Origin: Dissulfurispira thermophila
GTDB lineage: Bacteria > Nitrospirota > Thermodesulfovibrionia > Thermodesulfovibrionales > Dissulfurispiraceae
NCBI RefSeq assembly: GCF_014701235.1
Contig: NZ_AP022873.1
Location: 496,001 to 560,000, forward strand
DNA length: 64,000 bases
Reading direction: 5' to 3'
The notes under the pieces were generated by a model that saw only the letters and a program-made list of their open reading frames with translations, was not told the origin of the DNA and made no database searches. Positions 26,468-34,348 of the stretch are shown here, one piece after another (position 1 is the first letter of the stretch; every line of letters begins with the position of its first letter). Both the position numbers and the translations under genes were made by a program.

Positions 26468-27004
26468 TTATCTTTCTATAACTTTTACAGTGCTGGCTTG
26501 TGGCCCCTTCTCGCCCATTTCTTCTACAAAACGAACTTTTGTCCCGACCTTTATATTCTTAAATTCATTATTCAGCACGCTATTTTCATGAAAATATATT
26601 TCCCTGCCATCAGGCGTGGTTATAAAACCATAACCTTTTTCATGAAATAATGCACTCACATACGCAAGCGGTGTTTCTTCGTGATACTTTACATCCTTTC
26701 TCTGCTTCCTTGCATAATCTTCGAGCTTTCGACGTGCTGCATCAAATGCATCTCTTATTGCAACTGCAAGGTCTTCATTCTGTTCCCGTTTTATTGCAAT
26801 CTCCCCGCCTGGCACTGTCATGTAAATATGCACATCATACAGGATTCCTTCGCGTTTGTGGCGATGAGGGACATCCACAACAACTCTGCATCTCATAATT
26901 TGATCGTAGTAAGTATTAAGCTTTTCCGCCTTTTCACGGATGTCTTCTTTAATAAAATCACTAAGCTCGACATTATGTGCTGTAATCTGCAATTGAACTT
27001 TCAT
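26468..27004 (-). CDS. ribosome hibernation factor (HPF/RaiA) fused to a cold-shock domain
   Basis: Residues 1-100 of 178 match HPF (MKVQLQITAHNVELSDFIKE, then EGILYDVHIYMTVPGG). The remaining part is a cold-shock/S1-like OB fold with the RNP-type motif EKGYGFITTPDGREIYFHE and GTKVRFVEEMGEKGPQASTV. HPF inactivates idle ribosomes in the cytoplasm; the fused domain could bind rRNA or mRNA. Classical long HPFs carry a different C-terminal dimerisation domain, so this join is unusual. Confidence 0.88.
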   Translation of the reverse strand: MKVQLQITAHNVELSDFIKEDIREKAEKLNTYYDQIMRCRVVVDVPHRHKREGILYDVHIYMTVPGGEIAIKREQNEDLAVAIRDAFDAARRKLEDYARKQRKDVKYHEETPLAYVSALFHEKGYGFITTPDGREIYFHENSVLNNEFKNIKVGTKVRFVEEMGEKGPQASTVKVIER

Positions 27005-27193
27005 TATCTACCTCCATAAAAAATAATATTTCTGCTATTAAATTGTTGAGTGGTATCACCCTCGCAGAAATAACTAAATAAATATAACAAAATATACTGG
27101 AAAAAGATATTGGGTAAAAGCGAAAACGAGGATACACTTCAAATTTGCTGAGATAAAGGCGAGAACGCAGCTTTTTTTATGTATAATATAAGA

Positions 27194-28006
27194 ATGCATG
27201 ATTTTATGAAAGATATTCATCCTGTAATGCAGGCACTTATCGCCACATGCTTTACATGGCTTGTAACTGCACTTGGTGCAGCCACAGTTTTATTTGCAAA
27301 AAATATAAATAAAAAACTGCTCGATGGAATGCTTGGTTTTGCTGCAGGTGTTATGATAGCTGCGAGTTACTGGTCTCTGCTTGCACCTGCTATTGAAATG
27401 TCAAAGGATATGAGTATGCCACAGTGGTTTCCTCCTGCATTAGGTTTTTTGATGGGAGCAGTCTTTCTAAGGGTTATTGATAAGATACTCCCTCACCTTC
27501 ATTTAGGTTTTCCTATGCAGGAAGCCGAGGGAATCAAGACATCATGGAGACGGACTACATTACTAATCCTTGCTGTAACCTTGCATAATATACCTGAAGG
27601 GCTTGCAGTGGGTGTTGCGTTCGGCGCTGTTACAGCATGTCTTCCATCAGCTACATTAACAGGGGCTGTGACTCTTGCAATTGGTATAGGGCTCCAGAAT
27701 TTTCCAGAAGGCGTTGCAGTTTCTATGCCATTGAGACGAGAGGGGTTATCAAGATTAAAGAGTTTTTGGTATGGACAATTGTCAGGAATTGTTGAACCAA
27801 TTGCAGGCGTTATTGGAGCAGCAGCAGTTATGTTTTCGATGCCAATTTTGCCTTATGCATTAAGTTTTGCTGCAGGTGCAATGATATTCGTTGTTGTAGA
27901 AGAATTAATCCCTGAGTCTCAGAAGGAAGGAAATGCTGATATTGCAACAATGGGTGCAATTACTGGATTTTTGGTAATGATGGTACTGGATGTAGGATTG
28001 GGATAG
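27194..28006 (+). CDS. ZIP-family metal transporter
   Basis: With ATG 27194 the product is 270 residues. It has eight transmembrane segments and the ZIP metal-site helices LAVTLHNIPEGLAVGVAFGA and IGIGLQNFPEGVAVSMPL (His and Glu ligands). It should import zinc or iron like ZupT. The earlier ATG 27179 is immediately followed by TATAAT (27182-27187), which may be the promoter's -10 box, so a later start is preferred. Convergent with korB, two bases apart. Confidence 0.88.
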   Translation: MHDFMKDIHPVMQALIATCFTWLVTALGAATVLFAKNINKKLLDGMLGFAAGVMIAASYWSLLAPAIEMSKDMSMPQWFPPALGFLMGAVFLRVIDKILPHLHLGFPMQEAEGIKTSWRRTTLLILAVTLHNIPEGLAVGVAFGAVTACLPSATLTGAVTLAIGIGLQNFPEGVAVSMPLRREGLSRLKSFWYGQLSGIVEPIAGVIGAAAVMFSMPILPYALSFAAGAMIFVVVEELIPESQKEGNADIATMGAITGFLVMMVLDVGLG

Positions 28007-28008
28007 GA

Positions 28009-28860
28009 TTAATAAAAGTCTTTTAATGTCTTTTCTATTCTTGTTATATCAAATGGCTGTCTTACAAGAGGGATGTCTTTAATTACTGGTATCTTTTCTT
28101 CATATATTGGTCTATTATTTTTATAGATTATTCCTATAGGAATCCTGTCTCCCCATTCAAGTGATTTTTTGAATGCCTCAATTCTGTCTTCTGGATTATA
28201 TTCAGCTTCGATGCGATAGACCCGCTGACGATACCATTGGAATGTGTTTACCTTATTGAATGTGATGCAAGGTTGTAATATGTCCACAAGAGTAAATCCC
28301 TTATGATTTATTGCTTCTTTTATCAGCCATTTTAAATGTTCTGTATCACCTGCAAATCCTCTTGCTACAAAGCTGCAGTCGAGCGCTACAGCTAATGCTA
28401 TTGGATTGAGTTGTTCTGAAAGCACACCGAATGGCTGATTTTTTGTTATTATCCCCTCCATACTTGTAGGAGATGCCTGTCCCTTTGTTAGTCCATATAT
28501 CTGATTGTCATGTACAAACAATTTTACATTAATGTTCCTCCTCATAGCATGTATGAGATGATTACCACCTTCTCCGTAGCAGTCTCCGTCTCCTGCAACA
28601 GCGATTACAAGCATTTCATGATTTGAAAGTCTTATGCCAGTTGCAACAGGAAGTGTCCTTCCATGAAGACCATTAAATGTATTGCATCTAATATAATGAG
28701 GAAACTTTCCTGCCTGACCTATTCCAGAGACTACTGTCAATTGGAACGGTTCTACGCTGAGTTCAACCATTGCATCTTTGAATGCCTTAAGTATGCTGAA
28801 GTTGCCGCATCCAGGACACCATGCAGGATCTTGACCTTTATAATCATCTAATGAGGGCAT
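28009..28860 (-). CDS. korB: 2-oxoacid:ferredoxin oxidoreductase, beta subunit
   Basis: The 283-residue protein has the WCPGCGNF cluster motif, TPP-binding GDGDCYGEGGNHLIHAMRRN and IYGLTKGQASPTS. It binds thiamine pyrophosphate and Fe-S. With korA it reversibly forms acyl-CoA from 2-oxoacids. 2-oxoglutarate, pyruvate or another acid cannot be distinguished from sequence alone. It overlaps the korA end by 17 bases. Confidence 0.9.
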   Translation of the reverse strand: MPSLDDYKGQDPAWCPGCGNFSILKAFKDAMVELSVEPFQLTVVSGIGQAGKFPHYIRCNTFNGLHGRTLPVATGIRLSNHEMLVIAVAGDGDCYGEGGNHLIHAMRRNINVKLFVHDNQIYGLTKGQASPTSMEGIITKNQPFGVLSEQLNPIALAVALDCSFVARGFAGDTEHLKWLIKEAINHKGFTLVDILQPCITFNKVNTFQWYRQRVYRIEAEYNPEDRIEAFKKSLEWGDRIPIGIIYKNNRPIYEEKIPVIKDIPLVRQPFDITRIEKTLKDFY

Positions 28861-30562
28861 CTATCTCTCCCATCAAAAATTCTATTGTAAATGGTCTTCC
28901 ATCATACTTATTGATTAACTGATTAAATGAATATCCTGTCTCTGTCCGCATGAGCTTTGCAAACTGACCTGTGGCATTGTTTTCGATACATATAGTTATC
29001 TTTGCATCTTTTAACACTTTTAGATAATTGAATTTGTTTGTTGGAGGGAAAGGATAAATTTCACTGAAATGAAGCATGGCAATATCCCAGTTTGATAAGA
29101 GTTCATCTACAACCTCTTTCATGACTCCATAAGTAGAACCCCAGCCTGAAATAACTATTTCTGGATTTTGGTGGCCATAAAACAAAGGCGGCTCGATTTC
29201 TTTGTGTATTAAAGGCAGTTTTTTAAAGAGCCTTTTATCCACCATCTTTACTCTTGTCTCTGCATCCTCTATTATATGTCCTTCTTCGTCATGTTCATCG
29301 CTATCTGCTACAACGAGGTGTTTTGAATCTCCTAAGACAGCTAATGGTGTTATACCATTATTTGTGAATGCATGTCTTTTATATTCTTTAAGGCTTTTAA
29401 GGGCATCGCCTCTAAGTCTGTAATCTATGTATTTAATTTTGCTGATGTCAAAATTATCGTATGTCCATTGTGAATCTGCAAGATATTGGTCTGTGAGTAT
29501 AAGTACAGGTATCTGGTATTTTTCTGCGATATCAAATGCCTTATTTGTGAGATAAAATGCCTGTTCAGGCGTTCCAGGTGCAAAGATAACCCTTGGAAAT
29601 TCTCCGTGTGCAGTGTATAGAGCAAACTGCAGTTCTGCCTGCTCTGTTCTTGTAGGAAACCCTGTTGCAGGTCCAGGCCTTTGTGCAAGTGCTATTACTA
29701 TCGGTGTCTCTGTCATAGCAGCAAGAGATAAGCCTTCAACCATCAAGGCAAATCCGCCTCCAGAGCTTCCTGTCATTGCCCTTACACCTGCAAAAGAAGC
29801 ACCCAGAGCCATATTTATTGCTGATATTTCATCCTCTGCTTGTTCAACGATAATCCCATATTCTTTTGCCTTGCTTGAGATATAAAGCATTATACCTGTT
29901 GATGGAGTCATAGGATATGCTGCGTAGAATTTACATCCTGATGCAATTGCTCCCAAGCCTATGGCATCATTGCCAGCTATTAACATTTTAGGTTTGGTAA
30001 AGGGTGCTGTTGCAAAAGAGCATTTAAGGCATTGCTTTATAGCATAGTCATGCCCTGCTATTGCAGAATCAATATTTGCTTTTATAATATCCTCGCCTTT
30101 TTTTATGAAAGTATCTTTTATAATTTTAATCAAGATATCAAGTTCCATCCCAAGCATTCCATGTACTGCACCTATAGCAACGGTATTTGCCATTATCTTA
30201 TTCTTGCCATGTTTTACTGCAAGTTCTGTGAATGGTATATCGAGAAAATAGGATTTTTCGTATTTCTGTTTCAATGTTGACGAATCATATATTATCTGGC
30301 CGTATTCAGAGAGTTCTCTTTCGTGTTGCTCTATGCTTGCTTTATCAAAAGCAACAATTATATCGATTTTATCTCTTGATGCCATTACAGATTTTTCAGA
30401 GAATCTTATCTGAAAGAAATTATGACCGCCTCTTATCCGTGATTCATAGTCCTGATGTGTAAATACATGATAACCTGCACTTGAAAACACCTTTGATAGT
30501 GTTTCCCCTATTGTTTGAATGCCCTGTCCTGCTTCTCCGCCTATCTTTATTGAATAGTCCAT
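28844..30562 (-). CDS. korA: 2-oxoacid:ferredoxin oxidoreductase, gamma-alpha fused subunit
   Basis: The start MDYSIKIGGEAGQGIQT at 30562 gives 572 residues: an N-terminal gamma domain (to about 190) and an alpha domain (GNDAIGLGAIASGCKFYAAY; SGGGFALMVEGLSLAAMTET). This domain order is typical of two-subunit Kor/Por enzymes with fused gamma-alpha chains. An earlier frame start at 30619 is not conserved. In an autotroph it can fix CO2 onto succinyl-CoA or acetyl-CoA, matching the Wood-Ljungdahl genes elsewhere in the window. Confidence 0.9.
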   Translation of the reverse strand: MDYSIKIGGEAGQGIQTIGETLSKVFSSAGYHVFTHQDYESRIRGGHNFFQIRFSEKSVMASRDKIDIIVAFDKASIEQHERELSEYGQIIYDSSTLKQKYEKSYFLDIPFTELAVKHGKNKIMANTVAIGAVHGMLGMELDILIKIIKDTFIKKGEDIIKANIDSAIAGHDYAIKQCLKCSFATAPFTKPKMLIAGNDAIGLGAIASGCKFYAAYPMTPSTGIMLYISSKAKEYGIIVEQAEDEISAINMALGASFAGVRAMTGSSGGGFALMVEGLSLAAMTETPIVIALAQRPGPATGFPTRTEQAELQFALYTAHGEFPRVIFAPGTPEQAFYLTNKAFDIAEKYQIPVLILTDQYLADSQWTYDNFDISKIKYIDYRLRGDALKSLKEYKRHAFTNNGITPLAVLGDSKHLVVADSDEHDEEGHIIEDAETRVKMVDKRLFKKLPLIHKEIEPPLFYGHQNPEIVISGWGSTYGVMKEVVDELLSNWDIAMLHFSEIYPFPPTNKFNYLKVLKDAKITICIENNATGQFAKLMRTETGYSFNQLINKYDGRPFTIEFLMGEIDALIR

Positions 30563-30649
30563 ATTCAAAAGTATATTACAAAAAGGAATCAGCATGCAAG
30601 AAAAAACTATAATCCGCAATGAAAATTTCTAATACTGGATGGCAGGGGT

Positions 30650-30676
30650 CCCCAAAAAATCGCAGATTTTTTGGGG
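30650..30676. repeat. copy C of the GTCCCCAAAA palindromic repeat
   Basis: CCCCAAAAAATC pairs with GATTTTTTGGGG around GCA, with the same GGTCCCC and GGGGT edges as the copy at 18369. It lies upstream of korA. Confidence 0.75.
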
Positions 30677-30773
30677 TATTATTCAGGGGTGCCGAAAGGC
30701 CTTCATCAGCTATGCCTTAGAGCCGAACCCTCCCGCTGTTTAAGGGCAACTTCAGTATCATCCTTTACTCAGA

Positions 30774-30840
30774 AAGGGGGGATTTCATCCCCCCTTCGAA
30801 AACCCCCTTTCAAGAGGGGGCTCATGGGGGAGATGAAATC
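30774..30840. repeat. nested G/C-run inverted repeats
   Basis: AAGGGGGG (30774-30781) pairs with CCCCCCTT (30789-30796). GATTTCATC (30781-30789) pairs with GATGAAATC (30832-30840), and inside it CCCCCTT pairs with a following AAGAGGGGG. No supported gene reads through. The short frame at 30671-30853 is probably repeat sequence. With copy C and the AT-rich promoter region, this explains the gene-free 30563-31005 gap. Confidence 0.55.
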
Positions 30841-30909
30841 GCCTCCATGCTGAAACAGGCAGAAAAAATAATCTCATCACATTGATAAAAGGATTATGGA
30901 AAAAAATTA

Positions 30910-31000
30910 TTGACAAATAGATTATTAATAGTTACTATTAGTTGCTAATAAATATTATTAATTATTATTAGATATTTTTAATTTCTAATAGTTACTATTT
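30910..31000 (+). promoter_or_regulatory. promoter with two TAATAG-TTA-CTATTA operators
   Basis: TTGACA at 30910-30915 is followed after 17 bases by TACTAT. The palindrome TAATAGTTACTATTA (30926-30940) overlaps that -10 region, and a second copy with one mismatch is at 30986-31000, just before the next ATG. The arrangement fits autoregulation by the ribbon-helix-helix protein encoded next. Confidence 0.5.
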
Positions 31001-31005
31001 TAAGA

Positions 31006-31188
31006 ATGAGAAAAAAAGTAAAAAAGGCGAGAAAACCAGAGGAAAAGCTTAAGGTAAGGGCTGTGCTTGTCAGATTTACTAATTCGGATTATCAGAAATT
31101 CGAAGAGATGGCAGATGCACTACAAATACCAGTTGCAGCGGTTATAAGACAGTATGCAATTAAAGGTATTGCATCTGAGCAAAAATAA
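31006..31188 (+). CDS. small ribbon-helix-helix-like DNA-binding protein
   Basis: The 60-residue product has a basic N-terminus (MRKKVKKARKPEEKLK), then a beta strand VRAVLVRFT and two helices (DYQKFEEMADAL; PVAAVIRQYAIKGI). This is the MetJ/Arc/CopG arrangement. Two palindromes upstream are probable operators. It may be the regulator or antitoxin for the next gene. The weak ribosome site suggests limited synthesis. Confidence 0.6.
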   Translation: MRKKVKKARKPEEKLKVRAVLVRFTNSDYQKFEEMADALQIPVAAVIRQYAIKGIASEQK

Positions 31189-31213
31189 AAATCAATCAAA
31201 AGGAGGACAGACA

Positions 31214-31513
31214 TTGAAACAGGTTGATATTGGATGTTGGGGAGATTTCAAGAAAAAATATGGGTGGGAAATTGTTGCATGGGCACAGGAAGAGGCAAAA
31301 AAACAGGGAGTAATACTCGAGGACGATACAGAGGTATTTTACGATTATCATAATCAAACAGACTCGATAATTTATTTTGGTAAGGATGCAGTAAAAGAAA
31401 CGATAGGATGTGCGATATATCTCAGTAAATACTGGCTGAAAAGAAATTATAATAAAAGAAAAAGACTATATAACAGTGAACAGATGAATTTCTCATGGGC
31501 ACAACATCTATAA
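31214..31513 (+). CDS. unknown small protein downstream of the RHH gene
   Basis: TTG 31214 is well placed after AGGAGG at 31201 and gives 99 residues; an upstream frame overlapping the RHH gene is not needed. The sequence starts LKQVDIGCWGDFKKKYGWEI and is rich in Trp, Tyr and Lys, with a basic C-terminus (KRNYNKRKRLYNSEQ). I do not recognise the family. Its size and position after a small DNA-binding protein would fit a toxin or effector, but that is inference. Confidence 0.5.
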   Translation: MKQVDIGCWGDFKKKYGWEIVAWAQEEAKKQGVILEDDTEVFYDYHNQTDSIIYFGKDAVKETIGCAIYLSKYWLKRNYNKRKRLYNSEQMNFSWAQHL

Positions 31514-31515
31514 AA

Positions 31516-31595
31516 TGCGAGAGGGGGGAGTTGAACCCCCACGGTTGCCCGCCAGATCCTAAGTCTGGTGCGTCTGCCAGTTCCGCCACTCTCGC
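31516..31595 (-). tRNA. tRNA-Leu (TAG)
   Basis: On the minus strand acceptor GCGAGAG pairs with CTCTCGC. Anticodon stem CCAGA/TCTGG encloses CTTAGGA, giving anticodon TAG. The long variable arm (GCGGGCAACCGT) fits leucine. CCA is not encoded. Confidence 0.9.
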
Positions 31596-31621
31596 TTCAC
31601 TCCTTCACCCTTTCATCGCAT

Positions 31622-32425
31622 TCAATAAGAACTTATAGACTCAGGAATTTCAAAAAATTCTTCTGACAATCCTGCAATTTGCGATTCTTCTTTTGTTTCC
31701 AAAACAGTTACACCTACGGAGGGTGTTTCCACTACTGTTGATTTTAATATTCTAACAAATTCCCCTTTATAATTAATAACCCCTATCTCTACTGTATACT
31801 CACCTGCTGGGCGAACATTTATAAACTGCTCACCGATACGCTCTGATATTGGCATATAGAAAAATGCCTTTGTGTTTGTATTAATTACTTTCAGATTCAG
31901 ACTCCCTTGGTATTGTGATAAAGTATCTTCTGTTATTTCCCAATAGGTATATACCTGCGTGGGTGTTACTGGCATAGATGCGAGTTTGTTCTCGCCATAT
32001 TCTTTAGGATGAAGCAGCACTGGCACTGACTCCTGAGTTCTTTTTGTTTTTTCCTGTGCAGACTTTTCTATTTTGACTTTCGATTTACTGATGGCTATGA
32101 TAATATCTGCTTTTTTTAGTCCACTTTTTAATGTAATACCAAGCTCTTTTGCAAGTGCCTTGAGTTCTGCAACAGTTAATTTATCGAGAGTTTTTTTTAT
32201 TTCAGGCTTTGTAGTTAAAGATTTTCTAATAGCTGTTTTTATAGTGGTTTTTTTTGCTACTTTCTTAATATTTTTTTTAGCAATGCTCTTTTTTACAGGC
32301 TTTTTAGGGACAGTTTTTGTAGCAGTCTTTTTAACTGTCTTTTTCTTTGATATTGCCTTTTTTGTTTTTTTTGTTTTTGCCTTTTTTTCAGCCTTTACCT
32401 TTTTTGTTGCCTTCTGTCTTTTCAT
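31622..32425 (-). CDS. lysine-rich, Rho-N/SAP-like and DUF4912 protein
   Basis: Of 267 residues the first 75 are an H1-like lysine-rich tail (KRQKATKKVKAEKKAKTKKT). A SAP/Rho-N-like motif follows (LTVAELKALAKELGITLKSG). From about residue 135 is a DUF4912 domain (QVYTYWEITEDTLSQYQGSL; PAGEYTVEIGVINYKGEF). The basic tail and SAP-like part suggest nucleic-acid binding. The cellular role is unknown. It shares the lysine-rich style of the protein at 26161. Confidence 0.75.
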   Translation of the reverse strand: MKRQKATKKVKAEKKAKTKKTKKAISKKKTVKKTATKTVPKKPVKKSIAKKNIKKVAKKTTIKTAIRKSLTTKPEIKKTLDKLTVAELKALAKELGITLKSGLKKADIIIAISKSKVKIEKSAQEKTKRTQESVPVLLHPKEYGENKLASMPVTPTQVYTYWEITEDTLSQYQGSLNLKVINTNTKAFFYMPISERIGEQFINVRPAGEYTVEIGVINYKGEFVRILKSTVVETPSVGVTVLETKEESQIAGLSEEFFEIPESISSY

Positions 32426-32533
32426 GTTAGCCCCCCGATGTTCAATTTAGCTAAATTATATACTAAAATAAAGTAGCGAGTTAATAGTAGCCAGCCTTGC
32501 CAGTGCCCCAAACCTCAACCTGTCGTTTTAAGG

Positions 32534-34348
32534 TTAATGTGCCTCTGCCCAGTTTTTGCCCCAGCTTATATCTACCTTTAATGGCACTGATAGAGAAAGG
32601 GCATTTTCCATTTCATATCTAATTAATTTTTTAGCTGTCTCAATTTCAGTTTCAGGCACTTCAAACAAAAGTTCATCATGGATTTGCAGTATCATCCTTG
32701 TTTTAAGATTTTTTCCTTTGAGTTTTTTCCATATGTTTATCATTGCTATTTTTATTAAATCAGCAGCAGTTCCCTGTATGGGCGTATTTATTGCAAATCT
32801 TTCCGCCTGTTGCCTGATATTTGCATTGTGGCTGTTGATTTCAGGTATAGGTCTTTTTCTTCCCATGAGTGTTTTAACATAACCTTTCTCCCTTGCCATT
32901 TTGATGGCACTATCCATATAATTTTTCACACCTTCATGTTTTTTGAAATACTGCTCTATGTATATGGCAGCCTCTTTTGGCGTGATATTGAGTGACTCAG
33001 ATAGTCCAAAAGGACTTATTCCATAAACAACTCCAAAATTTACTGTCTTTGCTATCCTTCGCATTTCCTCTGTTACCGACTCCTTTGGGGTATTAAATAG
33101 CTCGGCTGCTGTTGTCGTGTGTATATCGATATCTCTGTTGAAGGCATCAACTAATCCTTCATCGCCACTTATATGTGCGAGTATTCTCAATTCTATCTGG
33201 GAGTAGTCAGCGGAAATAAGGATATTCTCTTTCTCTGCAATGAAGACCTCCCGTATTTTTGTTCCCCATTCTCCACGAATAGGGATATTCTGCAAGTTAG
33301 GTTCACTGCTGCTTAATCTTCCTGTAGCAGTAACAGTTTGATTAAATGATGTGTGAATCCTTCCTGTTTTTTTGTCTATGAGTTTTGGTAGGGCATCTAC
33401 ATAAGTAGTTTTCAATTTATATAATGTCCTATAGTTTAATATCTCTGCTGGAAGTTCATGGATTTTTGATAGCTCTTCAAGCACATCTATTCCTGTTGAA
33501 TATCCTGTCTTTGTTTTTTTTAAAGGCTTCAGGGCAAGTTTTTCAAAGAGTATCTTCTGCAATTGCTGTGGTGAATTTATATTGAAACTTTCACCTGCAA
33601 TATTATATATCCTTGATTCAATCATTCCGAGATAACTGTCCAGTTCCTTTGATAATTCTTCAAGTCTTTCTTTGTTTATTTTTACTCCGATTTCCTCCAT
33701 GTCTGTGAGGACATAAATCAAAGGCATTTCCATATCAAAATATAAATCCTCGAGTCCTTCGGCTTTTAACTTTTCAAAAAGGATGTCTTTTAGTTCCATT
33801 GCTAACTCTGCATCCTCTGCAGCATATTGTGTTGCTTCATCCACAGGGACTTCAGAGAATGAATGTCTCTTGCCAAGAATCTCTGTAAATGACTTTTTTT
33901 TATGAAATAGATATTGCAGTGCAGTATCTTCAAGGCTGTGGTCAGGCTTATTTGGATTTAAAAGATATGATGCGAGCATGGTATCGTAAAGCCTGCCTTT
34001 TACATGAATTCCTTCTTGCCTTAATATGAGGATGTCGTATTTCAGGTTATGCCCTATCTTTGAGATAGATTCATCTTCGAGGACTCCTTTTAAAATGTTA
34101 AGGGCATCGGGAATATTTGTGTTGTGTACGTGTCTTATCGGCACATAATATGCCTTGCCTTTCTCTTTGCACAGTGCGATGCCGACAACAGAATCCGAGA
34201 GCGGATTTTTTCCTGTAGCCTCTATGTCAAAGGAGAGTTCAATAATAGGCAATGTGCTGTGGGTGATATGTGGAATTGACGGTGTTTCTGATTCGGTTTG
34301 CTCTACTTCAGTTCCTTCATTGTTTTTAAAAAGGGAAAACTGTTTCAT
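32534..34348 (-). CDS. polA: DNA polymerase I, large (proofreading and polymerase) part as a separate gene
   Basis: ATG 34348 shares its first base with the stop of the exonuclease gene (TAATG). The 604-residue product has intact 3'-5' exonuclease motifs (SFDIEATG; NLKYDILIL; YAAEDAEL). The polymerase motifs are also intact: A, SADYSQIELRILAH; B, RRIAKTVNFGVVYGIS; C, QIHDELLFEVPE. The N-terminus begins MKQFSLFKNNE, where QFSLF resembles a beta-clamp-binding pentamer. So this is a Klenow-type enzyme encoded apart from its flap nuclease. A GTG at 34354 is the alternative start. Confidence 0.93.
   Translation of the reverse strand: MKQFSLFKNNEGTEVEQTESETPSIPHITHSTLPIIELSFDIEATGKNPLSDSVVGIALCKEKGKAYYVPIRHVHNTNIPDALNILKGVLEDESISKIGHNLKYDILILRQEGIHVKGRLYDTMLASYLLNPNKPDHSLEDTALQYLFHKKKSFTEILGKRHSFSEVPVDEATQYAAEDAELAMELKDILFEKLKAEGLEDLYFDMEMPLIYVLTDMEEIGVKINKERLEELSKELDSYLGMIESRIYNIAGESFNINSPQQLQKILFEKLALKPLKKTKTGYSTGIDVLEELSKIHELPAEILNYRTLYKLKTTYVDALPKLIDKKTGRIHTSFNQTVTATGRLSSSEPNLQNIPIRGEWGTKIREVFIAEKENILISADYSQIELRILAHISGDEGLVDAFNRDIDIHTTTAAELFNTPKESVTEEMRRIAKTVNFGVVYGISPFGLSESLNITPKEAAIYIEQYFKKHEGVKNYMDSAIKMAREKGYVKTLMGRKRPIPEINSHNANIRQQAERFAINTPIQGTAADLIKIAMINIWKKLKGKNLKTRMILQIHDELLFEVPETEIETAKKLIRYEMENALSLSVPLKVDISWGKNWAEAH

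Noticed and set aside
30671-30853. 60-residue plus-strand ORF
   Set aside because: It is made of palindromic G/C-run repeats, has no ribosome site and no recognisable motif.
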